Assembly (NCBI GenBank): GCA_031769625.1
Contig: JAUIMM010000126.1
Span: 1,636,001 to 1,700,000 of the forward strand
Origin: Taudactylus pleione
Taxonomy: Eukaryota > Chordata > Amphibia > Anura > Myobatrachidae
DNA: 64,000 bases
Direction of reading: 5' to 3'
The translations under genes and the position numbers were made by a program. Shown piece by piece: positions 10,682 through 21,757 of the stretch; position 1 is the first letter of the stretch, and the number at the start of each line of letters is the position of its first letter. Under the pieces are notes generated by a model. It did no database searches. It saw nothing but the letters and a program-made list of their open reading frames with translations, and was not told the origin of the DNA.

Positions 10682-11577
10682 GGGCCTGATTTACTACAGA
10701 TCGTAACTGCGTATGCAATTGCAATTACGCACGCAGTTCAACTGCAATAGTATGCTAATTAATTGCGATTGCTATCGCTTCACAGCACTACACAAGGACA
10801 CCCACTTTACTTAGCACACATCCGTAATGTTTAGCAAGACTGCAAAACCATCGGTACAATCAAGCACCATCGCAGCCTCACGCACACTTGCACAAACTTT
10901 CACCATACTCAAAAACTGCTAACTTCCACGCACACACGACATTGCAGTGACTAATTTATGCACGCCCCTGGAACGGCATCCGAACGCACTGGGACGCCTG
11001 GGTTTCGCAGACCACCCTATCAATCACTCTGTCAATCCTCTGCGATGGGACAGCATAGCCTCTGCGATCACAGGGCCTGATTCAGACCCGCTCGCAAGCT
11101 CCGTCGTGCGCATGCGCGAGACCCGGATAGCGACGGGCAAACCGTCGCTCCGGGTCTCGTACCAAAGGGGGCGTGCTGTCGATGTTGAGTGACAGCACAC
11201 CCCCTTTGGTGGGTGGGCCGGGAGAGTGGCTGCCCAAACGGAGGCGTTCCCATGTGAACGCTTCCGTTTGGGGGCGGCCCCACTGACATCACGAGTGATG
11301 CCAGTGGGAGAGATTTCGGCTCTGTGAGGGACGAAATCTCTCTGGGGCTTGCGGCAACGAGACCCTACCACAAGGGTCTCGTCGCATGCCCGATGGTCGC
11401 GATGGCCTTGACCATCGCGACCGTCTTCCTGGCCGCTCGCTATAGCTGTGGGTGGTCACCCACAGCTATGCGAGCGGCCAGGAGGCAGCTCTAAAAAACC
11501 AGCAGGCCGACCCTGATTCAGAGCGAGTGCTCTGTCAGAGCGTCCGGCTCTGAATCAGGGTCACAGTCCCGATCCCA
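10682..11577. mobile_element. MITE family A copy split by a hairpin-chain MITE
   Basis: The left terminus is GGGCCTGATTTACTACAGATC, as in the complete copy at 42502-42843. The family A core (ATTTATGCACGCCCCTGGAAC, ACGCCTGGGTTTCGC) follows at 10950-11010. The family B element at 11073-11562 is inserted in it with a 3-bp ACA duplication. The host element resumes for only about 15 bp (GTCCCGATCCC) and lacks its right terminus. Confidence 0.7.
11073..11562. mobile_element. Hairpin-chain MITE (family B), complete, 490 bp, target duplication ACA
   Basis: It is flanked by ACA at 11070-11072 and 11563-11565. Termini GGGCCTGATTCAGA and GCTCTGAATCAGGGTC. Nearly all of it folds into nine successive stems: 11117-11159, 11160-11210, 11233-11272, 11279-11308, 11309-11342, 11347-11388, 11392-11425, 11427-11483 and the terminal 11507-11562. 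Examples are GAGACCCGG/CCGGGTCTC, CCAAAGGGGG/CCCCCTTTGG and CCCACTGACATCA/TGATGCCAGTGGG. Open frames across it read through both arms of stems and are not genes. Confidence 0.9.
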
Positions 11578-11579
11578 TT

Positions 11580-12000
11580 TGTTTTTTTCTTCTTTATTCT
11601 TTTTCAGCGTTGTGTTATTTGTGTAGTGGGCTATATGAAGAGAAACACTGACAATTGTAGCTAGCATTTCTCCAATATTAAAAGGCATCTCAAAGAGAAG
11701 CTTGTATAGGAGCATCATGCAGCAAGAGGGAATGGCTGGGGACCACCACTGTATATAGATTACACTTCATAGGAGGAGATGCGACAGCTCATACTGCCAG
11801 ACATCAGGCTCCCTCTCAGCTTCCAAAAAATAAAAATAAAATAGTTTTCCTGTGGTACAGTAAGAATTTTCTTCTGTACAACATAGAATAAGCCCACCAC
11901 AATCATGCTAGATTTTGATGATTTGTGTGTTGTTGTTTTTCATTTTAAATCCTCATAATAATATAAGCAGTGTAGTCTGTCTGGAGTTTGGTAAGTTTTG
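11580..12000. other. Spacer, nothing recognised
   Basis: AT-rich with short A and T runs. No feature supported. Confidence 0.4.
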
Positions 12001-12029
12001 GTATGTTTGCTCTTGAAAGTCCACACTTT

Positions 12030-12396
12030 TAAGAGCAAACATCCGCACACGATCCCACGATGTGTGCGATTTCCCCTGAACTCTCCCCCGGCAGCTCCCC
12101 GGCAGTCCTACACACGATTTGGAGTAAAAAGCATCCAATCTGACTTAAGATCCATCTTGCATTTTAACTATTTTTTTTTTTTCAGTGCATTGTGTCCCAG
12201 ATTGTTAGATCTGCCCTGCTGCACGGCAGATCTGACGATGCAATGTGCGACCACCGGGGACGCACATCGCATCGTGATCGTGAGTGGGGACTCACGATTT
12301 ACTCTCAATTTGGCCATATTTTACACGATCTGCCTTTCCAATGTGTTGGAATCGGCCAGATCGGGTAAAATATCGCTATGTGTGTGGCCAGCTTAA
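12030..12396. mobile_element. MITE related to the copy at 45296-45660
   Basis: The block from CAGATCTGACGATGCAATG to GTGTGTGGCCAGCTTA is the reverse complement of 45296-45490, including GATCGTGAGTGGGGACTCACGA. Internal inverted repeats are CGTGATCGTGAGT/ACTCACGA and CGATCTGCC/CCAGATCG. No protein is encoded, and ends are approximate. Confidence 0.65.
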
Positions 12397-12753
12397 TACT
12401 ATATTGATGCCTTCCACTTTTCCACAGCTGCATCACCCAGAAAGAAGGCAACCGCCAAACGCTGTCAGCCAGCACAGAATGATGGGAAAGTATCTGGTGA
12501 GTAGTTCTAAATTGTAAAGTAAAATTTTTTATTAAATTAGCATGTTACCAACTCAAGCCCTAGAACAGTGGTTCCCACACTTTCTTGAATCATGGCACCC
12601 TAGGGTATCAGCATTTTCTTCTTACCACTCCTGGGCAAATAGTTTAATTTTGGCAAATTCAGAAAAATTATTAAATTAAGTAACTTGTGCTTATATGTCA
12701 TCCTTAGGTTCAGTTGGAATGGGTATGAAATCCCAACTCCAGAAGCCCGACTA

Positions 12754-13615
12754 GGGGCCGTATTCAATTAGAAGCGAAAAGCCGAGATCCGCGAAGAAGT
12801 ATCGCCGAATGCTACTTTTCGCCAGTCGGAAACTTATCTCCATATTAAATTACAAATACTTTTTGCGTACCAGGAAACGCAATGCAATGTAATAGGCGAA
12901 AAAGATTTGCCTCTGAATAGTAGGAGAAAAGAAGTGATTTTTTTTTATTTTGGGGTGCAAAGATGTGGAAACCACTAAGAACCCTTGGAACAGGCCCTCA
13001 AGGGATAACTGCGTCAAAAAATCTCTAAAAAAAAAAAAGCGAGGAACACCCCTAAAAAGTAGTTTGAATTTGGGGGTGAAAAAGTACAAAGTGGGGGTAC
13101 AGACATAAAAAGTAGCAAAATAGACGTTTTGGGGGTCTGCAAGTATGGGTGAGGTGTTTTTTGATTGCAGCTGCTTGCTTCAGGTGCATTTTTTATGTTT
13201 TTTAAAACTTCACTTTAGCGACTTTAAAATATGCTTGCACCCATTTTCAAGTACCCCCAAATTTGACAGGACTACTTATTTTCTCCAAAAAAAACTGCTC
13301 AATGCTATTCTTCACCACTTGTGCAAAGACGCTAATTAGAGGCAATTGTACCAACATAAATACCCCAAACAGTTTTATTATGGCTAATCGGGCATTACTA
13401 CATTGATCCCCAATGTTTCTGCATCCTTCTGGGGGGTTCAGGCTGATTTCCACAATTCTGACAACACTTTATCGCCGTTTTCTCGTCTTTTGGAATTGAA
13501 TAGGGCAAATAGCGGGTACGCGCACGATAAGTTTCCGTGGCTAAAACACACGATGTAGGCGAAAAGTCCAGCAGGTGAAACTTTATCGCGTACACGAAAC
13601 TAATTGAATATCGCC
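12754..13615. mobile_element. MITE, 862 bp, target duplication CTA
   Basis: Termini GGGGCCGTATTCAATTAG and CTAATTGAATATCGCC, flanked by CTA at 12751-12753 and 13616-13618. Subterminal stretches repeat in inverted form (GAAGCGAAAAGCC, GGCGAAAAGTCC, CGGAAACTTATC/GATAAGTTTCCG). A fragment of the same family is at 43130-43440. The 3-bp duplication suggests a Harbinger-type origin. Confidence 0.8.
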
Positions 13616-13619
13616 CTAG

Positions 13620-14174
13620 GCTGGTAAGTACCCTAACCATGGGTGGATTCCTCACCCCCACACCCCAGTAAAAATCCCCCATACCAGTGGGTGCTCTGGT
13701 AGTGGCTTCCAATTGGAAGTACTTTCTTTAGCTAATCGCATGCCAGACTGGCAGTCCCAGACTGAGGTGTTTCCACCCCCTAGGACTGCCAGTCCAGACA
13801 GCGACTGGCAGAAAGTGCTTCCAGTGTGTGCCCACTTCCCCTTTTCTAGGGTCTACAACCCATTCAGTCCCTAGAAGCCATTTTGTTTTTTTTTGTGAGC
13901 ATGCACAAGTTTTTGGACATGCATGGAAGAGGAAGGGCCCGGGCACACTCATTACCACTGGTGTTGGGATGAGGCTGACAGGTCTCTAGCACATACTAAC
14001 ACACCCACACCACTGAGAGAGTCTGGGCCAGGAAGCGGGCACCGGATCAACCTGAACACCAACCTGAATGGCAGCTCCTCTTCAGTTAGAAAGTAGGACC
14101 CACCACTCCTGAAAAGCCACCTGTTCAAAAAACCATATCCGTCCACCACTTAACCATGTCAGGCGTACTGTAAT
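13620..14174. other. Spacer, nothing recognised
   Basis: Mixed-composition sequence without supported repeats or coding signal. Confidence 0.4.
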
Positions 14175-14575
14175 CTACCTCTTAACTCCCCTTACAGTGG
14201 CTCAATCCTTCTGTCTTCTGTTTGTATTCCCCTTCCCTTTAGCCTGTAACCTCCATGAGCAGGGCCCTCCTCCCTCCTGTTCTCATCACCTACTTCTCTT
14301 GCACAACTGCTACACATCCTCCTTGGGCTCTCTGTCCCTGGACCCCAATCATCTGTTTTTGTTTTTTCAGACAAAGTAAACCCATCATTCGTGCCCATGC
14401 TGACAGCTACAGGTTTCAGCTGACACTGTACTTTTCAATTGCACACATTGCATCAGTGGCTGTGTTGAGATTTGTAGTGTTATTTGTACTGTACTGTTTT
14501 ACCCTGTATTGTCTTATTATACGGCGCTGCGGAACAGTTGTGGCGCCCTATAAATAAAATGTAATAATAATAACT
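14175..14575 (+). mobile_element. L2-clade non-LTR retrotransposon, 3' tail only
   Basis: The block CTCCATGAGCAGGGCCCTCC, then TGTACTGTACTG, then ACGGCGCTGCGGAACAG and GCGCCCTATAAATAAAATG, ends in AATAATAATAA. The second tail, at 26641-26910, shares the GAGCAGGGCCCT and GGCGCTGCGGAAC motifs. This is the usual 5'-truncated L2/CR1 remnant. No RT sequence remains here. The clade is assigned from the tail motifs from memory of vertebrate repeats. Confidence 0.65.
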
Positions 14576-15260
14576 GCCACAAGTCAAAGCTTTGAACGTG
14601 TCCCCTTTTAGCTTGCGAGTACTCAACTTTCCTGTGATTCTCATTCTAGCAGTATATTGATTTTCATTAGATATTTCTTTTTCAGAAACCGTCAGCAAAG
14701 CTGGAGAGATCCTGAAAAGTGAATTAGAGAAATACTGCATTGGCATCAGCAGACACTGGTGACATGAAGGTAGGAGGAAAGATACTAGTTCTGTGACACA
14801 GGAGTATTTCTGATCTAAAGGGGAACTTAAGAGAATACAAGAGATTTTATGATGGACCTCACTTACTGGCACTGACAACGATATAAACTCTTATAAAACA
14901 GATACTCACAGGGAGAGTAATTATACATGTTCTGTATCTGGGGTCAGTGGCAGGGGATTAGAAGCTGCCTGTTCAGTTGATCTGTGTGAAGATGTGTGCA
15001 TATATCTGTCTCTAAGATCATCTGTGGTAAAATCCCCCCAAAGTTCATTATTATATACATGAGGTTACCCATCACTGACTTAAACAAAATAAACAAAAGA
15101 TCTAAATACAAATACAGTATCATGGCACTAGGAATTTGTTGATTTGGGTCAGGGCCCTTGGATTAGCAGTATCTGGATGCCTTAATATTCCAGATGCAGG
15201 TCACTGGCATCAGCAGAATTCTAATGCTGAAGAATGGATAGAACAAATATTGAGAACAGG
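14576..15260. other. Spacer, nothing recognised
   Basis: No repeat boundary or coding signal supported. Confidence 0.4.
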
Positions 15261-15319
15261 TTCAGGCTACCAGGATAGCCTGTGGCTGGAGCAGCTTTGC
15301 TTGATATACTGGAGCAAAA

Positions 15320-15564
15320 TGCTTGAAGCAAATACTGGAGCAGGTTTGCTGGCTACATTGGAGTGAAATGCTGTGAAGCAAATACTGGAGCAGGTGTGCT
15401 CGAACACACTGAGGCTGAATGTTGTGAAGCAAATACTGAAGCACTCTTGCCAGAACACACTGAGAAGAATGCTCTGTAGCAAATACTGACGTAGGTTTGC
15501 TGGAACATGCTGAGACATAATGCTGTGAAGCAAACACTGAGGCAGGTTTGCTGGAACACACTGA
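15320..15564. repeat. Tandem array, 50-51 bp unit, about five copies
   Basis: Units begin GCTTGAAGCAAATACTGGAG (about 15320), GCTGTGAAGC (15370), GTTGTGAAGC (15421), GCTCTGTAGC (15471) and GCTGTGAAGC (15522). Each continues AAATACTG-AGCAGGTTTGCT and ACACACTGA. The array is cut by the MITE at 15565-16073 and resumes with TGATGCTGTGAAGCAAAAC at 16074. Antisense open frames of 68-137 codons are translated units. Confidence 0.9.
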
Positions 15565-16073
15565 GGGCCTGATTCAGAGCCGGATGCTCTGACAGAGTGC
15601 TCGCTCTGAATCAGGGCTGGCCTTCTGTTTTTTTTAGAGCGGCCTCCTGGCCGCTTGCATAGCTGTGGGTAACCACCCACAGCTATAGCGAGCAGCCAGG
15701 AAGATGGTCGCGATGGTCAAGACCATCGAGACCCTTGTGATAGGGTCTCGTTGCCTGATCCAGAGCCGAAAGCACTCCCACTGACATCACTTGTGATGTC
15801 AGTGGGGCCGGCCCCAGATGGTAGGCGTTCCCATGGGAACGCCTCCGTCTGGCCAGCCACGCCCCCGGCCTGCCCACCAAAGGGGGCGTGCTGTCACTCA
15901 ACATCGACAGCATGCCCCCTTTGGTACGAGACCCGTAGCGACGGCTTGCCCGTCGCTATCCGGGTCTCGTGCATGCGCACGACGGAGCCGGCTCTGTCAT
16001 GCACATGCGCACTGGGCCACCATCGACCCGCTTGCGAGTGCATATCGCTCGCGAGCGGATCTGAATCAGGCCC
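15565..16073. mobile_element. Hairpin-chain MITE (family B), complete, 509 bp, target duplication TGA
   Basis: Flanked by TGA at 15562-15564 and 16074-16076, it lies inside a tandem array, so both borders are clear. Termini GGGCCTGATTCAGAGCC and GATCTGAATCAGGCCC. Stems lie at 15565-15619, 15646-15699, 15727-15752, 15777-15805, 15811-15852, 15876-15925, 15927-15969 and 16028-16060. It is in the opposite orientation to 11073-11562. One stem (near 15703) has lost part of its right arm. Confidence 0.9.
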
Positions 16074-16076
16074 TGA

Positions 16077-17519
16077 TGCTGTGAAGCAAAACGAACAGGT
16101 ACTGAACCAAAAGACAATGGACTGCCAGCAGTTCCTGGTATAAATAGGGCGCTCTATTTGCTGATAGTCTAGGAGAAACATGTGACTGAAGTTGCTGGAA
16201 GCTGGTAGGCCTAGGGGGTCATGTAATCCAATCCAATGGCTCAGAATTCCATGAACCATCGAGAGGAGAATGCCTTATAAGTGCCAAAACACTTTGGGTT
16301 GCCGCAGGTGGTCAATGGGGTCATAGAGAGCAACAGAGTGACAGCGTCAAACTCGGTACCGGGGTCCAAGACTCCAGCATGTGACAACAGTTCTACTTTA
16401 TTTTTTCCATCAAGAAAGATGGACTGGTATCCGTATGTTGCAATACTGATAGATGTACACTGCTACCCTTGTGCCTGCAACGCAATGGACCTGAAAGGAA
16501 CATTCAAATCACAGTGATTAAAAGGTCTTTAGTTTAATCCAATATTATGGTAACAGATTTGACCTACATCAAGGGCATATGCTTTTGGGACTGAAACATT
16601 GGAATAAAGACCATTATTTTTTATCACTTAAATAGCGAATACATATCACTGCAATTTTATTAATAACACACCTTGCATTGAAAAAAAACAGTGCACCGCC
16701 TGTTAATGGAGCATATTTTTATATAGTTTAAGTATACATGCAGTAAGATGAGTATGGTAACAAATATAATAACTTCCAACTATTACAATTAAATATGGAT
16801 ATCGTTGATATTTTTTTCTTTCAAATTATACAATTAAAATATATAGTGTAGCGAAAAAGTGGATTTTGCATCCGCATGGGCATAAGTGCACATGATATTA
16901 CGTCAGCAAACCCGTGGCTTTCCCTTGTAAATGTATATGTAATATTATTTGTGTATAGAAATTACAAACCTTTGAAGATGAACAGAAAGGTTGTGAGAGA
17001 GGTTTAGGAGGTTCTGCTTTCCTGCTCGGCCATAATTATGTCAAATTGTATATAGCATGTAAGAAAGATGTTCATGGAAATTACATGACATCTGGCCAGA
17101 GCCTTGATAACCAGTCCTTAAGAGCCCCGTGTTCTATTTAGGGTCAGAGATCAAAGAAGGATTGCTTATACCAGAAACACACAGTCTTGAAAGGTGTGTA
17201 TTCCCGCACCTAAGTCCATGGGTATGTTTATTGACACAAGTCTGTGATCCCAAACCTCTCAGCTTCACAAAGGGCTGAAGGTATAATAAAAGAACCCCTG
17301 CCCAAATGACCTAGAGACCCTGGAACTCCAGCTAGAGGGACAATACACTCTGAGCTGACAAGGGTTAAAATCACCCCAAGGAGGGGATGAGGGGGGATGC
17401 CTGGAGAAGCAGGCATAAAAATGTGACACACGGGTAGTTCAGTGTTCATTCTGAGAGAGGCTATCAAAAAGGTACAGATGATTCAGAGTACATCATTGGG
17501 ACTGCCTCATCCCATAACA
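16077..17519. other. Mostly unique sequence, nothing recognised
   Basis: After the end of the tandem array no repeat terminus or coding region could be supported. The region is AT-rich from 16500 on. Confidence 0.4.
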
Positions 17520-18662
17520 ACTTAACCACTTGCCTTGCATGGACGTAAGCTTCTGTCCACACCAGGCAGTTCTTTATCTGTACTGGATGTAAAATTTTGT
17601 CCAGACAGATAAACATGAGGGCTGTTGCAGGAAGAGAATCTTCCCGCAGCTGCTGCTCTCAGAGGGACCTTCAAGTCCCTCTGCTTGTCAGCACCCTCTC
17701 CCCCTCTGTCTTCTGTGCTGCCGATCACTGCTGATCAGTCAGCAAACCAGGACCCCCTACCCAGTGCCTGCAGAACTGAACAGCTGCTGGGGAAAAGTAA
17801 GTAAACTTCCCCCCTCACGTACCTGGTGCCTGGATCCGGTCTCATATTGAACGTCGCGATGTTTCGGTATTTGAAAAAACGTTTTGTTTTTTTTAAATCT
17901 TTTAAAAATATATATATATTGTGACCTTCAGTCGGGTTAGGGGTCCCTCTCCTGGGGTAGAAGGACTCCTTTCTTACACACACAGCAGCCAGGAAACAGC
18001 ACACCAGTCTGGATGTGAGTACAAGCTGGTCGGCGCCAGTCTTTATTGTACAATGTCAGAAATTACATAAAGAAAACATAAACATAAATCCTAGCCCTGT
18101 CTGGGCTCTAACTTCACAAGTGATTCCCCTCACTACAAGAACCTGGCAGGGCCTAATGCCCTCACCAGCAACAAAAGCACAGCATAGTCCTCACAGCTAG
18201 GTTTCCCAGGGTCTCTGAGCAGACTCCCTGTCTGCTCACCCAGGTGAGACACTCAGCCCCAAACAAACCAAGCATATCTTGGCCATCTTCAGCTGCAAGC
18301 CCTAATGAGCCTGTTACCAAGCTGAAAGGCCCAAAACCTGGAGAGGCCGTGGGTGGAGCCCTTCCTCTCACCCACAACTCCCAGGACCCAAACCGGCTTT
18401 TCAAAAAGCCAAGACTCAAGCCTGCTACACTGCAGACTTCCCCCCCTGGGGATTTTAAACACATAGGACAGGAATCTGGGCTAAATGTCCCTGTCACAGA
18501 CCACTTTACCAGTGATCCTATCACAATAATATTTTTTTTTTTTTTTCTGAAACCTTTTTTAAATAAGTTAAAATGGATGTTCCTCAACTAATTCACTAAA
18601 AAAACAAAAAAACAATTTTGGAGTGGTTTTTAGAAAAAAAAAATTGTTAAGTGAAGTGGTTT
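17520..18662. mobile_element. MITE-like repeat (ACTTAACCACTTG end) carrying a solo LTR
   Basis: The left edge AACTTAACCACTTGCCTTGCA is probably matched by the decayed inverted sequence GTTAAGTGAAGTGGTTTG near 18646. Between them are GC-rich sequence and a solo LTR at 17920-18525. The superfamily was not determined. Confidence 0.5.
17920..18525 (-). mobile_element. Solo LTR, about 606 bp, minus orientation
   Basis: Read on the minus strand it begins TGTGATAGGATCACTGG and ends GACTGAAGGTCACA, so it has TG...CA ends. An AATAAA signal in GTACAATAAAGACTGG (about 18042-18052, minus) suits an LTR polyadenylation site. No internal retroviral sequence adjoins either side, so it is a recombination product. 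The flanks are AT repeats and hide any target duplication. Confidence 0.6.
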
Positions 18663-19736
18663 GTTTATCCATTTTATTTTATTTCTGAACTTGCAAGTAA
18701 TTGTGTGATTCCTTTATTTTAACATTATTATAATCTTGTAACTTTTTGTAACTAAGCTTTGAAGATATTCTTGAATTAGAACATTACTTCTAGTTGTGGA
18801 ACTGTGTTTTTATGACCCAAGGCCTCATATGGCTCATGTTACCTATTTTCTAAGTATTGATAATTGTGTGTGCAGGTGGGAGCAGAAGCTTACCTTATGC
18901 TTTAGCAATAATGTTTCCTTCTGCTGGTAGCGGTTACCCGGTTTATTTAACTACACGTGCTGAGGTGACCCGTAAAAGTCACGGGCGGCAATTCTCAGAT
19001 TGGCATATCTGGAGGGTCGGTTGGCAGGACAGTGACATATAGAAATTACTTTGTGATTTTTTTTTTTCCTACAAGAGTGTAATGATAAACATAATATGGC
19101 TTCAGGGCAACTTAGAAAAATAAAACTTAATGAAACAAACCCTATTACACCATGTTGTTATGTTATATCTTTTCCTTCCCTTTATTGTGTTTTTGCTAAG
19201 CAATTTTAGATAGAATCCCATTTTAAAACAGAATAATTAGGACCCATAAGGTTTTATTACAGCAATCTGTTGCAGCAATCTGCTTTTATGAATATATTCA
19301 TATAGTAATACAAATTCTTTTGCACAGGTTCCATGACTTTTGGTCACAAATGTTTCTACCATCTCGCTGATGTTTTTACATTTTGCTTTATTAAAGATAA
19401 GAGAAACGTGTAGAGATAACCACAACATGCGATCAGCTGGATAACTGCATAATCCTTCATTAAATCTGAATCTAGGGTGTTTCATGTTTGGGAACAGATA
19501 TAAACAGCACAGGCAGAGGCACAGACTTCCATCATTAAAGGGAAACATAGATGGTATAGTCATTTTCTTTTCCTTAAAGAATGAAGTTTAGCAATTATTA
19601 TTTCACACTGTCAGACACCTTACTGGCTTTGCTAAAACATAAGCATTTTAAGCCAAATAAATTGGAGCAATGGAACTTGCTGAGCCCATGAAATTAATTA
19701 AAGGGCTCCTTCTGCAAAAACATAAACTGAAGCATA
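18663..19736. other. Unique-looking sequence, nothing recognised
   Basis: AT-rich DNA with a few open frames around 60-108 codons. None shows a family signature. Confidence 0.4.
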
Positions 19737-19964
19737 GGCCTGATTCAGAGTAGTAGCCAATACTAATGGTTGTGTGTCCTACTCCGATGTTATGTTAGAA
19801 GATCGACGGCTGTTTGGGGCTGGGCAGTGCTGAGACCAGAGTCTGCATCTTCTGACATAGATTTTCTGGCCTCGGATACGCATGTGAGACGGTCATTTGA
19901 GCATCCTGAGGGTTATCCAAGGACACTTAGCGATGCTAACAGCGTACAACTCCGAATCAGGCCC
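19737..19964. mobile_element. Short MITE with GGCCTGATTCAGAG/CGAATCAGGCCC ends
   Basis: Inverted termini enclose 228 bp. The flanks CATA and TATG suggest a TA-containing duplication that is not exact. The termini place it with families A and B, but the interior (GACCAGAGTCTGCATCTTCTG) is different. Confidence 0.65.
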
Positions 19965-20151
19965 TATGTACTGTCAGAAAATAATAGTACAGACCTCTAT
20001 CTGTTCAAAAGCTGGTCCAGACTGCACGCCCATCACCTCTATTTTTTAAATATAATCTATATGCACTTTTCTCTGAACAGATGGTGACTTTTTTCATGAA
20101 AACTTAAACATCTATACTTTATTTGCATAAGCAGGGCCGGAATAACGGGGT

Positions 20152-21757
20152 GCGACAGGGGCAGAACCGGATTTACACCTCATGGGGCCCTAGGCAAGAT
20201 ACCGGTTTTGGGCCCCTCCCTCAAACAATACATAGCACTATATTTTCATTCCAGAGCCCCTCCCTTTTCAGCATAGACCCTCTTACCGCACAGGCCCCCT
20301 CTCCTCTCATAGCACAGAGCCCTTTCCTTTACAGCACAGCCCCCTCACAGCATAGACCCCCTCACAGCACAGTCCCCCTCTCCCCTCACAGCACAGACTC
20401 CCTCTCCCCTCACAGCACAGACCCCCTCTCCCCTCACAGCACAGACCCCCTCTCCCCTCACAGCACAGACCCCCGCACAGCACAGACACCCTCACCCCTC
20501 ACAGCACAGAACCCCTCCCTTTACAGCATAGACCCTCTTATGGCACAGGCCCCCTCTCCTCTCACAGCACAGACTCCCTCACAGCACAGAGGGCCTGATT
20601 CAGAGCCGGACGCTATTTGCTCATTCAGAAAAAGGGGCTGGCTATTTAAATTGAGCGCTCGCTCTTTGCGGTCTGTTGGCGCCTCTATGTCTGAACGAGC
20701 GTCCGAAAAATGCGCTCGCTATTTTGTAAAGACGCCCCTTGGCCGCTCGCATCATACATCATCTCCGCTATTTATTAGATTAATCAAGTACATCGAAAGG
20801 CGTATGAACTGCTCGCTATTCTTGTGGTAGCATTTTCCTACCGCAATCATGTGAGCAGTTCAGGCTAAAAGACAACCAACTGACGTGGTCGATGACGCTG
20901 CTTTGTTAATTATGCACACCCTTAAAATGCCCGTTTTGACCGTTTGGCACGCCTGCGTTCGGATCTCCACTCCCCGTTTTCAAGCACCTTCCCCTGTTAC
21001 CACCCACAAACGCCTCATTCTGTCACTCAAATTAGCAGGCATTCGCTATTTTGCGAGCACACGATTTCCGACCGCACTGACTGGTTGGCGCATGCGCATT
21101 ACAACCCATACGCATGCGCAGATGTGCGAACATCGCTCGGAGCGAACGAGCCGCCGCTTACGAGCGGCTCTGAATCAGGCCCAGAGCCCCTTGGTTTACA
21201 GCACAGCCCCCTCACAGCATAGACCCCCATACAGTACAGTCTCCCTCACAGCATAGACCCCCCCCATACAGCACAGTCCCCCTCTCCTCTCACAGCACGG
21301 AGCCCCTTACAGCACAGAGCCCCTCCCTTTACAGCATAGACCCTCTTACCACACAGTCCCCCTCTCCTCTCACAGGACAGACCCCATCTTCTCACAGCAC
21401 AGACCCCCTCCCCACATAACACAGAACCCCCTCCCCTTACAGCACAGACATCCTCTCCCCCTCAGTGCAGACCACCCTCCCCTCCTCTCACAGCACCTTT
21501 CTTCCCTCCCTGCCAAACTTACTGTACCTGCCGTGGACGCTGCGGATCTGAAAGGCAGAATGGCCATGGCTCCTAGAGTGTGGCTCTTCTGCTGCCAGTG
21601 CCTCCTCCTCAGTGTACTAGTTGCGACATGACGTGATGTCGCCGTTAGCGATGCAAAGCCTCCTGGTCCACGGAGATGAGGCAAGTGAGTGACAGTGTGG
21701 AAGAGTCACTCAACGGGACCCTCTAAGACTCGGTAATGATAGGGCCAGCCCGGGCCT
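20152..21757. mobile_element. CAGGGCCGGAATAACGG repeat with CACAGCACAGAC minisatellite, interrupted
   Basis: The left edge CAGGGCCGGAATAACGG is followed by GAACCGGATTTACACC and GGGGCCCTAGGC, motifs of amphibian hAT-type repeats. A degenerate array of CCCCTCACAGCACAGACC-type units fills 20260-20590 and 21183-21520. It is split by the family A MITE at 20591-21182. The frames of 235 and 62 codons through it encode translated repeats. Confidence 0.6.
20591..21182. mobile_element. MITE family A, 592 bp, target duplication AGA
   Basis: Termini GGGCCTGATTCAGAGCCGG and GCGGCTCTGAATCAGGCCC, flanked by AGA at 20588-20590 and 21183-21185. It aligns along its whole length with 1019-1617, for example TTATTAGATTAATC, GTATGAACTGCTCGCTATTC and GCACGCCTGCGTTCGGATCTC. 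It is non-coding. Confidence 0.9.

Noticed and set aside
11117..11483. CRISPR-like array from regularly spaced repeats
   Set aside because: The repeats are different hairpins, not one direct repeat with unique spacers, and the genome is eukaryotic.
20123..20830. 235-codon open frame
   Set aside because: Its middle is a PHSTDPLSPHST repeat from the CACAGCACAGAC array and its end lies in a MITE.
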